DNA from: Burkholderiales bacterium 67-32
GTDB taxonomy: Bacteria; Pseudomonadota; Gammaproteobacteria; Burkholderiales; Burkholderiaceae_B
Assembly (NCBI GenBank): GCA_001898625.1
Contig: MKUP01000007.1
Span: 231,381-295,380, forward strand
Direction of reading: 5' to 3'
DNA: 64,000 nucleotides
Shown here piece by piece: positions 51,881-61,273 of the stretch; the stretch's first letter is position 1, and each line of letters starts with the position of its first letter. The notes below the pieces were generated by a model. That model saw nothing but the letters and a program-made list of their open reading frames with translations. It ran no database searches and had not been told where the DNA came from. The position numbers were made by a program, and so were the translations under genes.

Positions 51881-52237
51881 ATGTACACCGCAGATGTCCT
51901 TGCTGCATTCTCAGCGCTCAGTCATTCCACCAGACTAGGCATCTTTAGGCTGCTCATTTCTAGGGAGCCAGAAGGTATTGGCATCGAAGAAATTCTCAAG
52001 ACGGTCGGCGGGCCGCGAAGCATGATTGCCGTTCACCTTCAAGTTCTATCGCGTGCGCAACTGATTCAAGGGCAGCGCATAGGCGAGTCCCCAGTCTATC
52101 GTGCTCGGTTAGACGGTATCTATCGATTGCTTCACTTCATGGTCGATGGCTGCTGCTCCGCAACAGAATGTTCATGTCTGCTAGAAGGCATAGAACCGCC
52201 TCCGAGATCAGCCGAAAGTTCGCGCAGGCGATCATAA
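51881..52237 (+). CDS. arsR: ArsR-family repressor 1
   Basis: A 118-residue winged-helix repressor: AAFSALSHSTRLGIFRLLISRE, the recognition region SMIAVHLQVLSRAQLIQ, and a C-terminal cysteine cluster DGCCSATECSC likely to bind As(III). The start at 51881 aligns exactly with the paralogue at 61384; an in-frame ATG at 51812 is the alternative. A proline-rich tail follows. It is directly upstream of pstS, and its own operator sequence recurs before pstS, so it likely represses both. Confidence 0.85.
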   Translation: MYTADVLAAFSALSHSTRLGIFRLLISREPEGIGIEEILKTVGGPRSMIAVHLQVLSRAQLIQGQRIGESPVYRARLDGIYRLLHFMVDGCCSATECSCLLEGIEPPPRSAESSRRRS

Positions 52238-52255
52238 CTGTCATGATGCGTTCAT
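52238..52255 (+). promoter_or_regulatory. Pho-box-like sequence upstream of pstS
   Basis: CTGTCAT-N4-CGTTCAT, immediately after the arsR1 stop. The first heptamer equals the PhoB consensus and the second differs at two positions, with the correct 11-bp spacing. It implies induction on phosphate starvation by host PhoB. Confidence 0.55.
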
Positions 52256-52268
52256 TTTCTCTATCCAT

Positions 52269-52290
52269 TATGTCGATAAATAACGACATA
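52269..52290. promoter_or_regulatory. ArsR-type operator 2 (pstS promoter)
   Basis: TATGTC-N10-GACATA, with 7-bp arms if the flanking G/C is included (TATGTCG ... CGACATA). It lies 66 bp before the pstS start and 14 bp after the Pho-box-like site. A second, weaker inverted repeat GTCGG-N8-CCGAC is at 52308-52325. Confidence 0.75.
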
Positions 52291-52355
52291 TGGATATTTT
52301 GCAAATTGTCGGCAAATGAACCGACGATCTTAACTTACGTATTGGAGTCCAAAGA

Positions 52356-53372
52356 ATGTTCTCGTTCCAGAAGCAAGCCATAGTGGGCGTTGCTGCATTG
52401 CTCGTCTCGACAGTCGTTCACGCCGCCGATCTCACGGGCGCTGGTTCCACCTTCGTCTACCCGATCCTGTCGAAGTGGTCGGATTCCTATAACTCAAAAA
52501 CCGGCAACAAGATCAACTATCAATCTATCGGTTCGGGCGGCGGCATTGCGCAGATCAAAGCCGGTACGGTCGACTTTGGTGCCTCGGACATGCCGCTGCC
52601 TCCGGACGACCTCAGCAAGGCGGGCCTGGGACAGTTTCCCGTCGTCATCGGCGGCGTCGTTCCGGTGGTCAACGTCGCCGGCGTAGACGCGGGCAAGATG
52701 CAGTTGACTGGACCGGTATTAGCGGACATATACCTGGGCAAGATCACGACCTGGAACGACAAAGCCATCACCGCGCTGAATCCCGGTTTGAGTCTGCCCG
52801 ATACAAAGATTACGGTCGTGCATCGCTCGGATGGTTCGGGTACCACCTTCAACTGGGTGAACTATCTATCGAAGGTCAGCAGCGAGTGGAAATCCAAGGT
52901 TGGTGAAGGCACGTCGGTCCAATGGCCAGCGGGTGTCGGCGGCAAGGGCAACGAGGGCGTGGCTGCCTATGTGAAGCAAATCAAGAACTCCATCGGCTAT
53001 GTTGAACTAGCCTATGCGTTGCAGAACAAGATGGCGTATACGACGGTGCAAAACGCCTCGGGCAAGTTCGTGGCACCGAGTGACAAGAGCTTCCAGTCCG
53101 CCGCGGCACATGCTGACTGGAAGAACACCCAGGATTTCCACTTGGTCATTACCAATGCACCGGGTGACGACGCCTGGCCAATTGCCGCTTCGGTCTTCGT
53201 GCTGATGTACAAGCAGCCTAAGGACGCCGCGCGCACCCAAGCCACGCTGGACTTCTTCAAGTGGGCGCTGGAAAACGGCCAAGGCGAAGCCGCAGCGCTC
53301 GACTATGTGCCGCTGCCGAAGGAGCTGGTGAGCCAGATTGAAGCGTACTGGGGTAGCCAGATCAAGCACTAG
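52356..53372 (+). CDS. pstS: PstS, periplasmic phosphate-binding protein
   Basis: A 338-residue high-affinity phosphate receptor. The signal peptide is AIVGVAALLVSTVVHAAD. Phosphate-binding loops are recognisable: LTGAGSTFVYPI, SIGSGGGIAQIKAG, FGASDMPL and HRSDGSGTTFNWV. It starts the pstSCAB run embedded in arsenic genes. PstS proteins discriminate phosphate from arsenate to differing degrees; a copy carried with ars genes may let cells import phosphate while excluding arsenate. GC content is clearly lower than that of the chromosome. Confidence 0.95.
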   Translation: MFSFQKQAIVGVAALLVSTVVHAADLTGAGSTFVYPILSKWSDSYNSKTGNKINYQSIGSGGGIAQIKAGTVDFGASDMPLPPDDLSKAGLGQFPVVIGGVVPVVNVAGVDAGKMQLTGPVLADIYLGKITTWNDKAITALNPGLSLPDTKITVVHRSDGSGTTFNWVNYLSKVSSEWKSKVGEGTSVQWPAGVGGKGNEGVAAYVKQIKNSIGYVELAYALQNKMAYTTVQNASGKFVAPSDKSFQSAAAHADWKNTQDFHLVITNAPGDDAWPIAASVFVLMYKQPKDAARTQATLDFFKWALENGQGEAAALDYVPLPKELVSQIEAYWGSQIKH

Positions 53373-53485
53373 CAACAACAGGTCGCATGGACGGCAGCAC
53401 GCTATCTCGCCCGGCCCGTACCTAACCGAAGATCAGCGGTTCCCTCCATGCGCCGTAGGTTCTCGCCCTCTATTTTGCACATACC

Positions 53486-54472
53486 ATGGCCGTCCCCCCG
53501 CAAACCGTACCCTATCCAGTGTTACCTGAAGACGAACGTTCGCGGCGCGATGCCTGGTTCGATTCGGCCTTTCACCGCATCGTAGCGGTCGCTGGTTTTT
53601 TCGTTCTTATTGCGCTGAGCGGCGCTGCATTGTCCATGCTGTGGGGCGGACGCGCCGCGTTCGGCACTTTCGGCCTGTCTTTCCTGTGGTCCAGCGATTG
53701 GGATGCGGTCAATCACAAGTTCGGTGCGTTGGTGCCCATATATGGCACGCTGGTAACTGCACTCATTGCCATGCTGGTTGCCGTGCCGGTGAGCTTTGGT
53801 ATCTCCTACTACCTTACCGAAGTTGCCCCATCCTGGCTGCGTCAGCCTGTTGCCTCTGCCATCGAACTGCTGGCAGGTATTCCTTCGATCATCTATGGCA
53901 TGTGGGGCCTGTTCGTCTTCGTGCCAGTGATGGCTGAATACGTGAATCCGTGGCTGGACCAATACGTCGGTAGCGTGCCTGGCATCGGCGTGCTGTTCTC
54001 AGGGCCGCCACTCGGGATGGGTATGCTAACGGCAGGCATCGTACTGGCGATCATGGTCGTGCCCTTCATTACGTCGGTAATGCGGGAAGTCTTTCTTACC
54101 GTCCCTCGGCAGCTTAAGGAATCGGCCTACGCGCTGGGCTCCACGCGCTGGGAGGTCGTCTGGAATATCGTCTTGCCACATACTCGATCGGCGGTCATTG
54201 GAGGCATCTTCCTGGGCTTGGGGCGTGCATTAGGTGAGACGATGGCCGTGACCTTCGTCCTGGGCAATGCACACCGCTTGACGCCATCGCTGTTGGAGCC
54301 GGGCAATTCCATCGCCGCGACGATTGCCAATGAATTCACCGAAGCGGATTCCGACATCTACCTGTCATCGCTAATTGCGCTGGGATTCCTGCTCTTTGTC
54401 GTGACCTTCATCGTTCTGGCCGCTGCCAAGCTGATGTTGAACCGACTCAATCGACAAGGCGCACGCATATGA
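53486..54472 (+). CDS. pstC: PstC, phosphate ABC permease
   Basis: A 328-residue inner-membrane permease with about six hydrophobic helices and the ABC-permease loop LKESAYALGSTRWEVVWNIVLP before the C-terminal helices. Segments ELLAGIPSIIYGMWGLFVF are typical of PstC. It follows pstS after 113 bp in which I see no hairpin terminator. Confidence 0.94.
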   Translation: MAVPPQTVPYPVLPEDERSRRDAWFDSAFHRIVAVAGFFVLIALSGAALSMLWGGRAAFGTFGLSFLWSSDWDAVNHKFGALVPIYGTLVTALIAMLVAVPVSFGISYYLTEVAPSWLRQPVASAIELLAGIPSIIYGMWGLFVFVPVMAEYVNPWLDQYVGSVPGIGVLFSGPPLGMGMLTAGIVLAIMVVPFITSVMREVFLTVPRQLKESAYALGSTRWEVVWNIVLPHTRSAVIGGIFLGLGRALGETMAVTFVLGNAHRLTPSLLEPGNSIAATIANEFTEADSDIYLSSLIALGFLLFVVTFIVLAAAKLMLNRLNRQGARI

Positions 54473-54518
54473 CCCTACCTGTTACGCCACGTCGCTGATT
54501 AGCTCAAAGGCTCAGATC

Positions 54519-55376
54519 ATGATTTCATCCATGCAGCGTCTGCAGCGGCGCCGCACTCGCAGAAACACCATATCGATCGCCCTGGCGATGGCCGCCACAC
54601 TGTTCGGGCTGTTCTGGCTCGCCTGGATACTCTGGACCACAATATCCATGGGAATCAGTGCGATGAAATGGGATCTGTTCACGCAGATGACCCCGCCCCC
54701 TGGAGCCGATGGAGGCCTAGCCAATGCGCTTTTCGGCAGCCTAGTAATGAGCCTCTTGGCCATTGCGATCGGCACACCCATCGGGGTCGCTGCAGGGACG
54801 TACCTGGCCGAGTTCGTCAATCGCAAGCGGATCGGGGAAGTCATCCGTTTCGTCAACGATATTTTGTTATCGGCTCCGTCGATCGTGCTGGGTCTGTTCG
54901 TCTATGAGTTGGTCGTGCGCCAGTCCGGACACTTCTCGGGCTGGGCTGGAGCCGTAGCACTTGCCTTCATCGTCTTGCCTGTTGTCGTGCGCACCACCGA
55001 TGAAATGCTTCAGTTGGTACCGAGCCAGATGCGGGAGGCAGCACTTGCACTTGGAATTCCGCAGTGGAAGGTCACGACGCAGGTGCTGTACCGTGCGGCG
55101 CTGCCTGGCATCACCACAGGTGTGCTGTTGGCGCTAGCTCGCATCAGTGGTGAAACTGCTCCGCTGTTGTTTACCGCGCTGAACAACCAATACTGGAATG
55201 CCGATTTGAGCAGTCCCATGGCCAGCGTTCCCGCGGTCATCTTCCAGTATGCAATGAGTCCTTACGAATCCTGGCACGCCCTGGCTTGGGCTGGCGCCTT
55301 CGTCGTCACAATGTTCGTTCTACTGCTAAGCCTGTTTTCCCGAATCGTCCTTCTACGCAATAAGGTGGAACAATGA
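54519..55376 (+). CDS. pstA: PstA, phosphate ABC permease
   Basis: A 285-residue second permease subunit, about six hydrophobic helices. It has [19 protein letters not shown] and the coupling loop [19 protein letters not shown]. The stop overlaps the pstB start by ATGA. Confidence 0.94.
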   Translation: MISSMQRLQRRRTRRNTISIALAMAATLFGLFWLAWILWTTISMGISAMKWDLFTQMTPPPGADGGLANALFGSLVMSLLAIAIGTPIGVAAGTYLAEFVNRKRIGEVIRFVNDILLSAPSIVLGLFVYELVVRQSGHFSGWAGAVALAFIVLPVVVRTTDEMLQLVPSQMREAALALGIPQWKVTTQVLYRAALPGITTGVLLALARISGETAPLLFTALNNQYWNADLSSPMASVPAVIFQYAMSPYESWHALAWAGAFVVTMFVLLLSLFSRIVLLRNKVEQ

Positions 55377-56233
55377 CCGAGGCATCTCTAACTGACCCTA
55401 TGCTGGGGGCTGCACCTAGCCTCCTCGGCAAGAGCCGCGTCATCGTTCCAACCGCTACGCGGCGGACGACGGGCGACTCAGACGTAAAAGTAGTCGCTCG
55501 GAATCTGTGCTTCTATTACTCCGGCGTCCAGGCTCTTAAAGACATCAACATCGAGTTGCATACCCATCGCGTTACGGCCTTGATTGGCCCTTCCGGTTGC
55601 GGAAAATCCACGCTCTTGCGGATATTCAACCGCATGTACGCCATTTACCCTAAGTTGGAAGCACAAGGCGAAGTACTGCTCGACGGGCAGAACATCCTAG
55701 CCCCTGGTTATTCCCTGAATCGCCTGCGAAGTAGAGTCGGCATGGTCTTTCAGAAGCCCGTACCCTTTCCGATGTCGATCTACGACAACATAGCCTACGC
55801 GATTCGACATTATGAGCGGCTGTCCAAATCCGACATGGACGAGCGTGTGCATCGCGCCTTGAACGATGCCGCGCTCTGGAATGAGGTTAAGGACAAGTTG
55901 ACGCAGAGCGCTATGGGCCTATCTGGCGGCCAGCAGCAGCGGCTTTGTATCGCGCGCGCTATTGCATTGCGTCCGGAAGTCCTGCTTTTGGATGAGCCAA
56001 CATCTGCGTTGGACCCAATTTCAACGGCCAAGATTGAACAGCTCATTGACGACCTTAAAAGCAGGTACACCGTACTCATTGTCACGCACAACATGCAGCA
56101 GGCTGCTCGTTGTTCGGACTACACGGGCTTTATGTGTGCGGGAGAACTGGTGGAGATCGGCGAAACGGATGTGCTGTTCACGACTCCACGACAGCAGCAA
56201 ACATCGGATTACATCACCGGCCGGTTTGGGTAG
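55373..56233 (+). CDS. pstB: PstB, phosphate ABC ATPase
   Basis: A 286-residue ATPase of the phosphate importer: Walker [10 protein letters not shown], signature [14 protein letters not shown], Walker [13 protein letters not shown] and the H-loop VTHNMQQAA. The N-terminal 45 residues are an extension relative to usual PstB (about 250-260 residues). No phoU follows; an arsR gene does. Confidence 0.94.
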   Translation: MTEASLTDPMLGAAPSLLGKSRVIVPTATRRTTGDSDVKVVARNLCFYYSGVQALKDINIELHTHRVTALIGPSGCGKSTLLRIFNRMYAIYPKLEAQGEVLLDGQNILAPGYSLNRLRSRVGMVFQKPVPFPMSIYDNIAYAIRHYERLSKSDMDERVHRALNDAALWNEVKDKLTQSAMGLSGGQQQRLCIARAIALRPEVLLLDEPTSALDPISTAKIEQLIDDLKSRYTVLIVTHNMQQAARCSDYTGFMCAGELVEIGETDVLFTTPRQQQTSDYITGRFG

Positions 56234-56325
56234 TACCGGGTATGTGCGAATGACTGGCTCAGTGGCGTGAGAGGGTGCGCCATCGCGTACGCTTCGCGTT
56301 AGCCAGTGGCGAATCTAAGATTTTC

Positions 56326-56339
56326 TGGAAATAATTCCA
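56326..56339. promoter_or_regulatory. Inverted repeat upstream of arsR2
   Basis: TGGAA-ATAA-TTCCA, 22 bp before the arsR2 start in an AT-rich stretch. It does not match the TGTC-N10-GACA operators, which fits with arsR2 being a diverged paralogue with its own target. Confidence 0.45.
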
Positions 56340-56360
56340 TAGACGTTGTACTATCGAAAT

Positions 56361-56687
56361 ATGGATGAAGATCAAACGATTTCCGCGTTGGGGGCACTGG
56401 CTCATACGCAGCGCCTGCGCATCTTTCGTGCGTTGGTAGTTGCCGGACCCGACGGTTTGACGCCCAGCGTCCTAGCAGAATACCTACAGGTCGCGCGTAA
56501 CACGCTGTCCTTCCATCTGAAGGAACTGACACATGCCAGCTTGGTGAGCGTGGAACAACAGGGACGCAACCTGATCTACCGAGCCGACTTTGCCACGATG
56601 AACGGGCTGGTGGGCTACCTGACTGAGCACTGCTGCCAGGGGATGACCTGCGAAATTACCGATGTGCGCACCTGCGCGTCGTGTTGA
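56361..56687 (+). CDS. arsR: ArsR-family repressor 2
   Basis: A 108-residue ArsR protein: ALAHTQRLRIFRALVVAG, then VARNTLSFHLKELTHASLV, and the C-terminal cysteines HCCQGMTCEI and TCASC, the type that binds As(III) outside the DNA-binding helix. ATG 56361 aligns with its paralogues. It heads the arsI-arsC-acr3-arsC-arsH run and likely controls it. Confidence 0.88.
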   Translation: MDEDQTISALGALAHTQRLRIFRALVVAGPDGLTPSVLAEYLQVARNTLSFHLKELTHASLVSVEQQGRNLIYRADFATMNGLVGYLTEHCCQGMTCEITDVRTCASC

Positions 56688-56697
56688 TGGAACTTCG

Positions 56698-57177
56698 ATG
56701 AAACGCTTTCACGTACATCTTCATGTTCAAGACCTAGCGCGCAGTATTGACTTCTATTCACAACTGTTCAACGCACGGCCGGCGGGCATCGAAGTCGACT
56801 ACGCGAAGTGGATGCTGGACGATCCGGCAGTGAACTTCGCTATTTCGACGCGCGACAACGCAAGCGGTGTCGACCACCTTGGCATTCAGACCGAAGGCGC
56901 TGAAGATCTAGCCGAGTTAAAGGTACGCGCCGAGGCCGCTGGAATGACGCTACGCGATGAAGGCAACACGACATGCTGCTATGCCCGTAGCGAGAAGCAC
57001 TGGGTCACGGACCTTCAGGACATCGACTGGGAATACTTCAATACTTTGGAAAGCATCCCCGTCTTCAGGGAAACCCTCGACTCGGCGGGAGCATCTCCAG
57101 CCTGCTATACGCCCTTACCCCACCCGGCGCGCGCGTGCTGTGCTTCCGCTGACAGAACGTCGCCCACTTGCTGCTGA
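56698..57177 (+). CDS. arsI: ArsI-type C-As lyase (CadI family)
   Basis: A 159-residue type I extradiol/glyoxalase-fold dioxygenase that would cleave the C-As bond of trivalent methyl- or aryl-arsenicals. Iron ligands are suggested by FHVHLHV, VDHLGIQ and WEYF. The vicinal cysteines in NTTCCYARSEKHWV are the substrate-binding pair of the family. The last 30 residues add ACYTP, ACCASAD and PTCC, a further Cys-rich tail. A CadI-type cadmium-inducible protein is the alternative name for the same family. Confidence 0.88.
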   Translation: MKRFHVHLHVQDLARSIDFYSQLFNARPAGIEVDYAKWMLDDPAVNFAISTRDNASGVDHLGIQTEGAEDLAELKVRAEAAGMTLRDEGNTTCCYARSEKHWVTDLQDIDWEYFNTLESIPVFRETLDSAGASPACYTPLPHPARACCASADRTSPTCC

Positions 57178-57185
57178 GATTTGAA

Positions 57186-57677
57186 ATGGAAAAAATCTAC
57201 AACGTACTGTTTATCTGCACGGGAAATTCAGCGCGCTCCATCCTGGCCGAAGGCCTGCTCAACGGAATGGGCAAAGGACGGTTCCGGGCGTATTCGGCCG
57301 GCAGTCATCCAAAGGGAGCTGTCCACCCGCAGGCAACCGCTGTCCTGCAATATCTCGGCCTGCCGGCGACCGGCTATCGCAGCAAGAGCTGGGACGAGTT
57401 CGCCCAGCCTGATGCCCCACAACTCGACTTCATCTTCACGGTCTGCGACAACGCCGCCGGCGAGGTGTGCCCCATCTGGCCAGGGAAGCCTATGTCCGCG
57501 CATTGGGGCGTCCCCGATCCAGCCGCGGTCGACGGTGATGCGGAACATCAACGCAAGGCGTTCATGGACGCGGCAGTGACCCTGAAACGGCGGATCGAGC
57601 TGTTCCTCTCTCTACCGATCCAGAAACTCGACTCCCTGTCCCTGCAGCAGGAACTGCACGGCATCGGCAAGCAATGA
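57186..57677 (+). CDS. arsC: Arsenate reductase, thioredoxin/LMW-phosphatase type
   Basis: A 163-residue enzyme of the low-molecular-weight protein-tyrosine-phosphatase fold. The active-site P-loop is FICTGNSARS and a second cysteine pair lies in FTVCDNAAGEVCP. It reduces As(V) to As(III). ATG 57186 was chosen over 57168 because MEKIYNVLFIC is the normal family start. The stop overlaps the acr3 start by ATGA. Confidence 0.92.
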   Translation: MEKIYNVLFICTGNSARSILAEGLLNGMGKGRFRAYSAGSHPKGAVHPQATAVLQYLGLPATGYRSKSWDEFAQPDAPQLDFIFTVCDNAAGEVCPIWPGKPMSAHWGVPDPAAVDGDAEHQRKAFMDAAVTLKRRIELFLSLPIQKLDSLSLQQELHGIGKQ

Positions 57678-58753
57678 GGTCTTTCATGTCTGCGCCTAGT
57701 GCAACCGTCCGAAGTCCATCGGCCACTCTATCGATGAGCGTGTTCGAACGCTACCTGACGCTGTGGGTCCTGCTGTGCATCGTCGCCGGAATCGCGGTGG
57801 GCCAGATGGCGCCCAGTGTATTCCAGGCCATCGGCCGCATGGAAGTCGCGCAGGTCAACCTGCCAGTGGGCCTGCTGATCTGGGTCATGGTGATCCCGAT
57901 GCTGGTCAAGGTAGATTTCGGCGCGCTGGGCCAGGTCCGACAGCACTGGCGCGGCATCGGCGTCACGCTATTCGTCAACTGGGCGGTGAAGCCGTTCTCG
58001 ATGGCTTTCCTGGGCTGGCTGTTCGTGCGCCAGGTATTTGCCGGCTGGCTGCCCGCCGACCAGTTGGACAGCTACATCGCCGGCCTGATCCTGCTGGCGG
58101 CCGCGCCCTGCACGGCGATGGTGTTCGTCTGGAGCCGGTTGACCGGCGGCGACCCGGTATTCACCCTGTCGCAGGTGGCGCTGAACGACACCATCATGGT
58201 GTTCGCCTTCGCGCCCGTGGTCGGCCTGCTGCTGGGCATCTCATCGATCACCGTGCCGTGGGCCACTCTGCTGGCCTCGGTCGTGCTGTACATCGTCATC
58301 CCCGTCATCCTGGCCCAGCTTTGGCGCCGCGCGCTGCTGCGCCAGGGCCAGGCGGCGTTCGAGCGGGCCATGGCGCGCATCGGACCGCTATCGACCGGAG
58401 CGCTGCTGCTCACGCTGGTGCTGCTGTTCGCCTTCCAGGGGCAGGCCATCCTGCGGCAGCCGCTGGTCATCGCCATGCTGGCAGTGCCCATCCTGATCCA
58501 GGTCCTGTTCAATTCTGGCCTGGCGTACTGGCTCAACCGCCGCGCGGGCGAGAAGCACAGCATCGCCTGCCCCTCCGCCCTGATCGGCGCGTCGAATTTC
58601 TTCGAGCTGGCCGTGGCCGCCGCCATCAGCCTGTTCGGGTTCCAGTCGGGCGCGGCTCTGGCCACGGTCGTCGGCGTGCTGATCGAAGTGCCCGTCATGC
58701 TGCTGGTGGTGCGCGTGGTCAACCGCTCGCGCGGCTGGTACGAACGCGCCTGA
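57674..58753 (+). CDS. acr3: Acr3-type arsenite efflux permease
   Basis: A 359-residue inner-membrane arsenite exporter of the ACR3/BART family with about ten hydrophobic helices. The conserved cysteine sits in LLAAAPCTAMVFVWS, with the FNSGLAYWLNR and SALIGASNFFELAVAAA segments typical of Acr3. It starts at the ATGA overlap; ATG 57686 is also possible. Confidence 0.94.
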   Translation: MRSFMSAPSATVRSPSATLSMSVFERYLTLWVLLCIVAGIAVGQMAPSVFQAIGRMEVAQVNLPVGLLIWVMVIPMLVKVDFGALGQVRQHWRGIGVTLFVNWAVKPFSMAFLGWLFVRQVFAGWLPADQLDSYIAGLILLAAAPCTAMVFVWSRLTGGDPVFTLSQVALNDTIMVFAFAPVVGLLLGISSITVPWATLLASVVLYIVIPVILAQLWRRALLRQGQAAFERAMARIGPLSTGALLLTLVLLFAFQGQAILRQPLVIAMLAVPILIQVLFNSGLAYWLNRRAGEKHSIACPSALIGASNFFELAVAAAISLFGFQSGAALATVVGVLIEVPVMLLVVRVVNRSRGWYERA

Positions 58754-58786
58754 CCGGTCGACATTTCCTCCATCGAGACGACTCCC

Positions 58787-59209
58787 ATGAGCGACATCAC
58801 CATTTATCACAATCCAGACTGCGGCACCTCGCGCAACACGCTGGCCATGATTCGCAACAGCGGCGAGGAACCCGAGGTCATCGAATACCTGAAGACGCCG
58901 CCATCGCGCCAGACACTGGTCAGACTATTAGCGGATGCCGGCCTGGCCGTGCGCGAGGTGTTGCGTGTCAAGGGCACGCCCTACGAGGAACTAGGCCTGG
59001 CGGACCCCAAGTGGACCGACGACCAACTGCTCGATTTCATTGGTCAACACCCCATTCTGATGAACCGGCCGATTGTGGTCACGCCGTTGGGAACGCGCCT
59101 GTGCCGGCCTTCCGAGGTGGTGCTGGAAATCCTGCCGCGCCCGCAGCAGGGGACATTTACTAAAGAAGACGGCCAGGTCGTAGTGGACGCGGAGGGACGC
59201 CGTGCCTGA
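58787..59209 (+). CDS. arsC: Arsenate reductase, glutaredoxin type
   Basis: A 140-residue ArsC of the E. coli R773 family: [13 protein letters not shown] with active-site cysteine near residue 12, and the arginines in [17 protein letters not shown] that position arsenate. It is unrelated to the other arsC, so the module has both glutathione/glutaredoxin-linked and thioredoxin-linked reduction. The stop overlaps the arsH start by 8 bp. Confidence 0.94.
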   Translation: MSDITIYHNPDCGTSRNTLAMIRNSGEEPEVIEYLKTPPSRQTLVRLLADAGLAVREVLRVKGTPYEELGLADPKWTDDQLLDFIGQHPILMNRPIVVTPLGTRLCRPSEVVLEILPRPQQGTFTKEDGQVVVDAEGRRA

Positions 59210-59927
59210 ACACCGCCTCGACCTGCCCAACGTGGATGCCACGCTGTTCGATGCGCCCGACCCCGGGCGGCTGTGGCAGCCTGCCCAGCGCGGGTCCCAT
59301 GCGCCACGCTTCCTGCTGCTCTACGGTTCGGTGCGCGAGCGTTCGTACAGCCGCCTAGTGACACGTGAGGCAGCGCGGCTGCTGGAGGCCATGGGCGGCG
59401 AGGCCAGAATCTTCGACCCGCTCGGTCTGCCGCTGCCGGACAGCGCGCCCGATACCGATCCCAAAGTGCAGGAACTGCGGTCGCTGGTGCAGTGGTGCGA
59501 AGGAATGGTCTGGACCTCGCCGGAGCGCCATGGTGCCATGACCGGCATCATGAAGGTGCAGATCGATTGGATTCCGCTGTCGCTAGGGGCCGTCCGGCCT
59601 ACCCAGGGTAAGACCCTGGCCGTGATGGAAGTCTCGGGCGGATCGCAGTCGTTCAATGCCGTGAACCAGATGCGTGTGCTGGGCCGCTGGATGCGCATGC
59701 TGACCATTCCCAACCAGTCGTCGGTGCCCAAGGCTTTCCTGGAATTCGACGACGCGGGTCGCATGAAGCCGTCCAGCTACTACGACCGCGTGGTCGACGT
59801 GATGGAAGAGCTGATGAAGTTCACCTTGCTGACGCGCGACGTCGGCGCTTATCTGGTGGACCGTTACAGCGAACGAAAGGAAAGCGCAGAGGCGCTTTCC
59901 TTGCGGGTCAACCAGCGCGCCATCTGA
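59202..59927 (+). CDS. arsH: ArsH, NADPH-FMN organoarsenical oxidase
   Basis: A 241-residue flavodoxin-fold protein. FMN-binding motif [20 protein letters not shown] and the [22 protein letters not shown] region are diagnostic of ArsH. It oxidises toxic methylarsenite to the less toxic pentavalent form. GTG start at 59202 within the arsC 3' end. Confidence 0.94.
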   Translation: MPEHRLDLPNVDATLFDAPDPGRLWQPAQRGSHAPRFLLLYGSVRERSYSRLVTREAARLLEAMGGEARIFDPLGLPLPDSAPDTDPKVQELRSLVQWCEGMVWTSPERHGAMTGIMKVQIDWIPLSLGAVRPTQGKTLAVMEVSGGSQSFNAVNQMRVLGRWMRMLTIPNQSSVPKAFLEFDDAGRMKPSSYYDRVVDVMEELMKFTLLTRDVGAYLVDRYSERKESAEALSLRVNQRAI

Positions 59928-59928
59928 G

Positions 59929-61134
59929 ATGCGGCTTGTTCACCGCACCGGCGTGGTCGCGGCACTGGGCGCCGCGCAGACGCTGGCCTGGGCCTCGTCA
60001 TACTATCTGCCGGCGATGCTGGCCGCGCCCATGGCCCAGGACCTGGGCGTGGCCACGCCAACCATTTTCGCGGCGTTCTCCTTCGCCCTGCTGATCTCCG
60101 CACTGCTTGGTCCCTATGCCGGCCAGGCTATCGACCGCTGGGGCGGCAGGCCGGTGCTCATGGCCACCAGTCTGGTCTTCGCCATCGGCCTGGGCTGGCT
60201 GGGCAGCGTGCAGACGGTGGCGGGGCTGTTCGCGGCCTGGGCCGTGCTGGGCATCGGCATGGGCAGCGGACTCTACGAGGCGGGATTCTCGGCGCTCGTG
60301 CGTCTTTACGGCCGCGACTCGCGCAGCGCCATCACCGGCATTACGCTCATCGCCGGCTTCGCCAGCACGGTGGGCTGGCCGCTTTCCACTCTCATGGAAA
60401 CCCATGTTGGCTGGCGTGGCGCGTGCTACGGCTGGGCAGTGCTGCACTTGGTGCCAGGCCTGCTGCTTAATGGGCTGTTGCCGTCGGCGACGCCACATCG
60501 CGCAGCCCCGTCGGCGCATGATGCGGCCGCGCGGAATGCTGCGCCCGGTTCGCTGCGGGCCTCGATCCTGCTGGCAATCGTATTCGCGGTGACATGGTTC
60601 ACCAGCACGGCGATGGCCGCCCACCTGCCGCGCCTGCTGACCGCGGGAGGCGTCACCTTGGCGTCCGCGGTCGCCGCCGGCGCGCTGGTCGGGCCCGCCC
60701 AGGTCGGTGCGCGGGTACTGGAGTTCGGCATCCTGCGGCGTGTCCACCCTTTGCTGTCGGCCCGGCTGGCCTGCCTCATGCATCCGGCCGGGGCAGCATT
60801 GTTCCTCACGCTGGGCGGCCCGGCCGCAGCCGCGTTCGTAATTTGCCACGGTGCCGGCAACGGCATTCTCACAATCGCCAAGGGAACGTTGCCGTTGGTG
60901 CTCTTTGGTCCCCAAGGCTATGGCCACCGACAAGGTTTACTCATGGTCCCTGCACGCATTGCCCAGGCAGTGGCACCCTGGCTTTTCGGGCTCACCCTGG
61001 ACCGCTGGGGCGACTCGGCGTTGTGGTTGTCTAGTCTGCTCGGCCTTGTAGCCTTTTTGGCCCTTGTTGGCTTAGGCGCATTCACCGACGACAAGCGAGA
61101 GGCCCACGACGCGGCCACTACGGTTAGGTCGTAA
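59929..61134 (+). CDS. MFS transporter in the arsenic operon
   Basis: A 401-residue 12-helix major facilitator. It starts one base after the arsH stop, so it is in the operon. Motif A-like GPYAGQAIDRWGGRPVLM and the MGSGLYEAGFSALVRLYG segment. MFS carriers are known in ars clusters for organic or pentavalent arsenicals or their products (ArsJ, ArsK, ArsP-like roles). This one is not ArsJ by context because no gapdh gene accompanies it. The substrate is not decidable. Confidence 0.85.
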   Translation: MRLVHRTGVVAALGAAQTLAWASSYYLPAMLAAPMAQDLGVATPTIFAAFSFALLISALLGPYAGQAIDRWGGRPVLMATSLVFAIGLGWLGSVQTVAGLFAAWAVLGIGMGSGLYEAGFSALVRLYGRDSRSAITGITLIAGFASTVGWPLSTLMETHVGWRGACYGWAVLHLVPGLLLNGLLPSATPHRAAPSAHDAAARNAAPGSLRASILLAIVFAVTWFTSTAMAAHLPRLLTAGGVTLASAVAAGALVGPAQVGARVLEFGILRRVHPLLSARLACLMHPAGAALFLTLGGPAAAAFVICHGAGNGILTIAKGTLPLVLFGPQGYGHRQGLLMVPARIAQAVAPWLFGLTLDRWGDSALWLSSLLGLVAFLALVGLGAFTDDKREAHDAATTVRS

Positions 61135-61273
61135 GCAACACATTGGCTGTGATGACAGTGCGCTTTGGTAGCATAGAGCGCCGTAGGTTCGGCGCTAACG
61201 TCCTGCAGATATCCCTGACCAAGTACACAGCCAATATATTGCTGTCACTAAATTGACATGCTTGTTATATAGT

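Noticed and set aside
53373..53485. Terminator or extra gene between pstS and pstC
   Set aside because: No hairpin with T-tract and no ORF with a start and ribosome site were found; the genes probably share one transcript.
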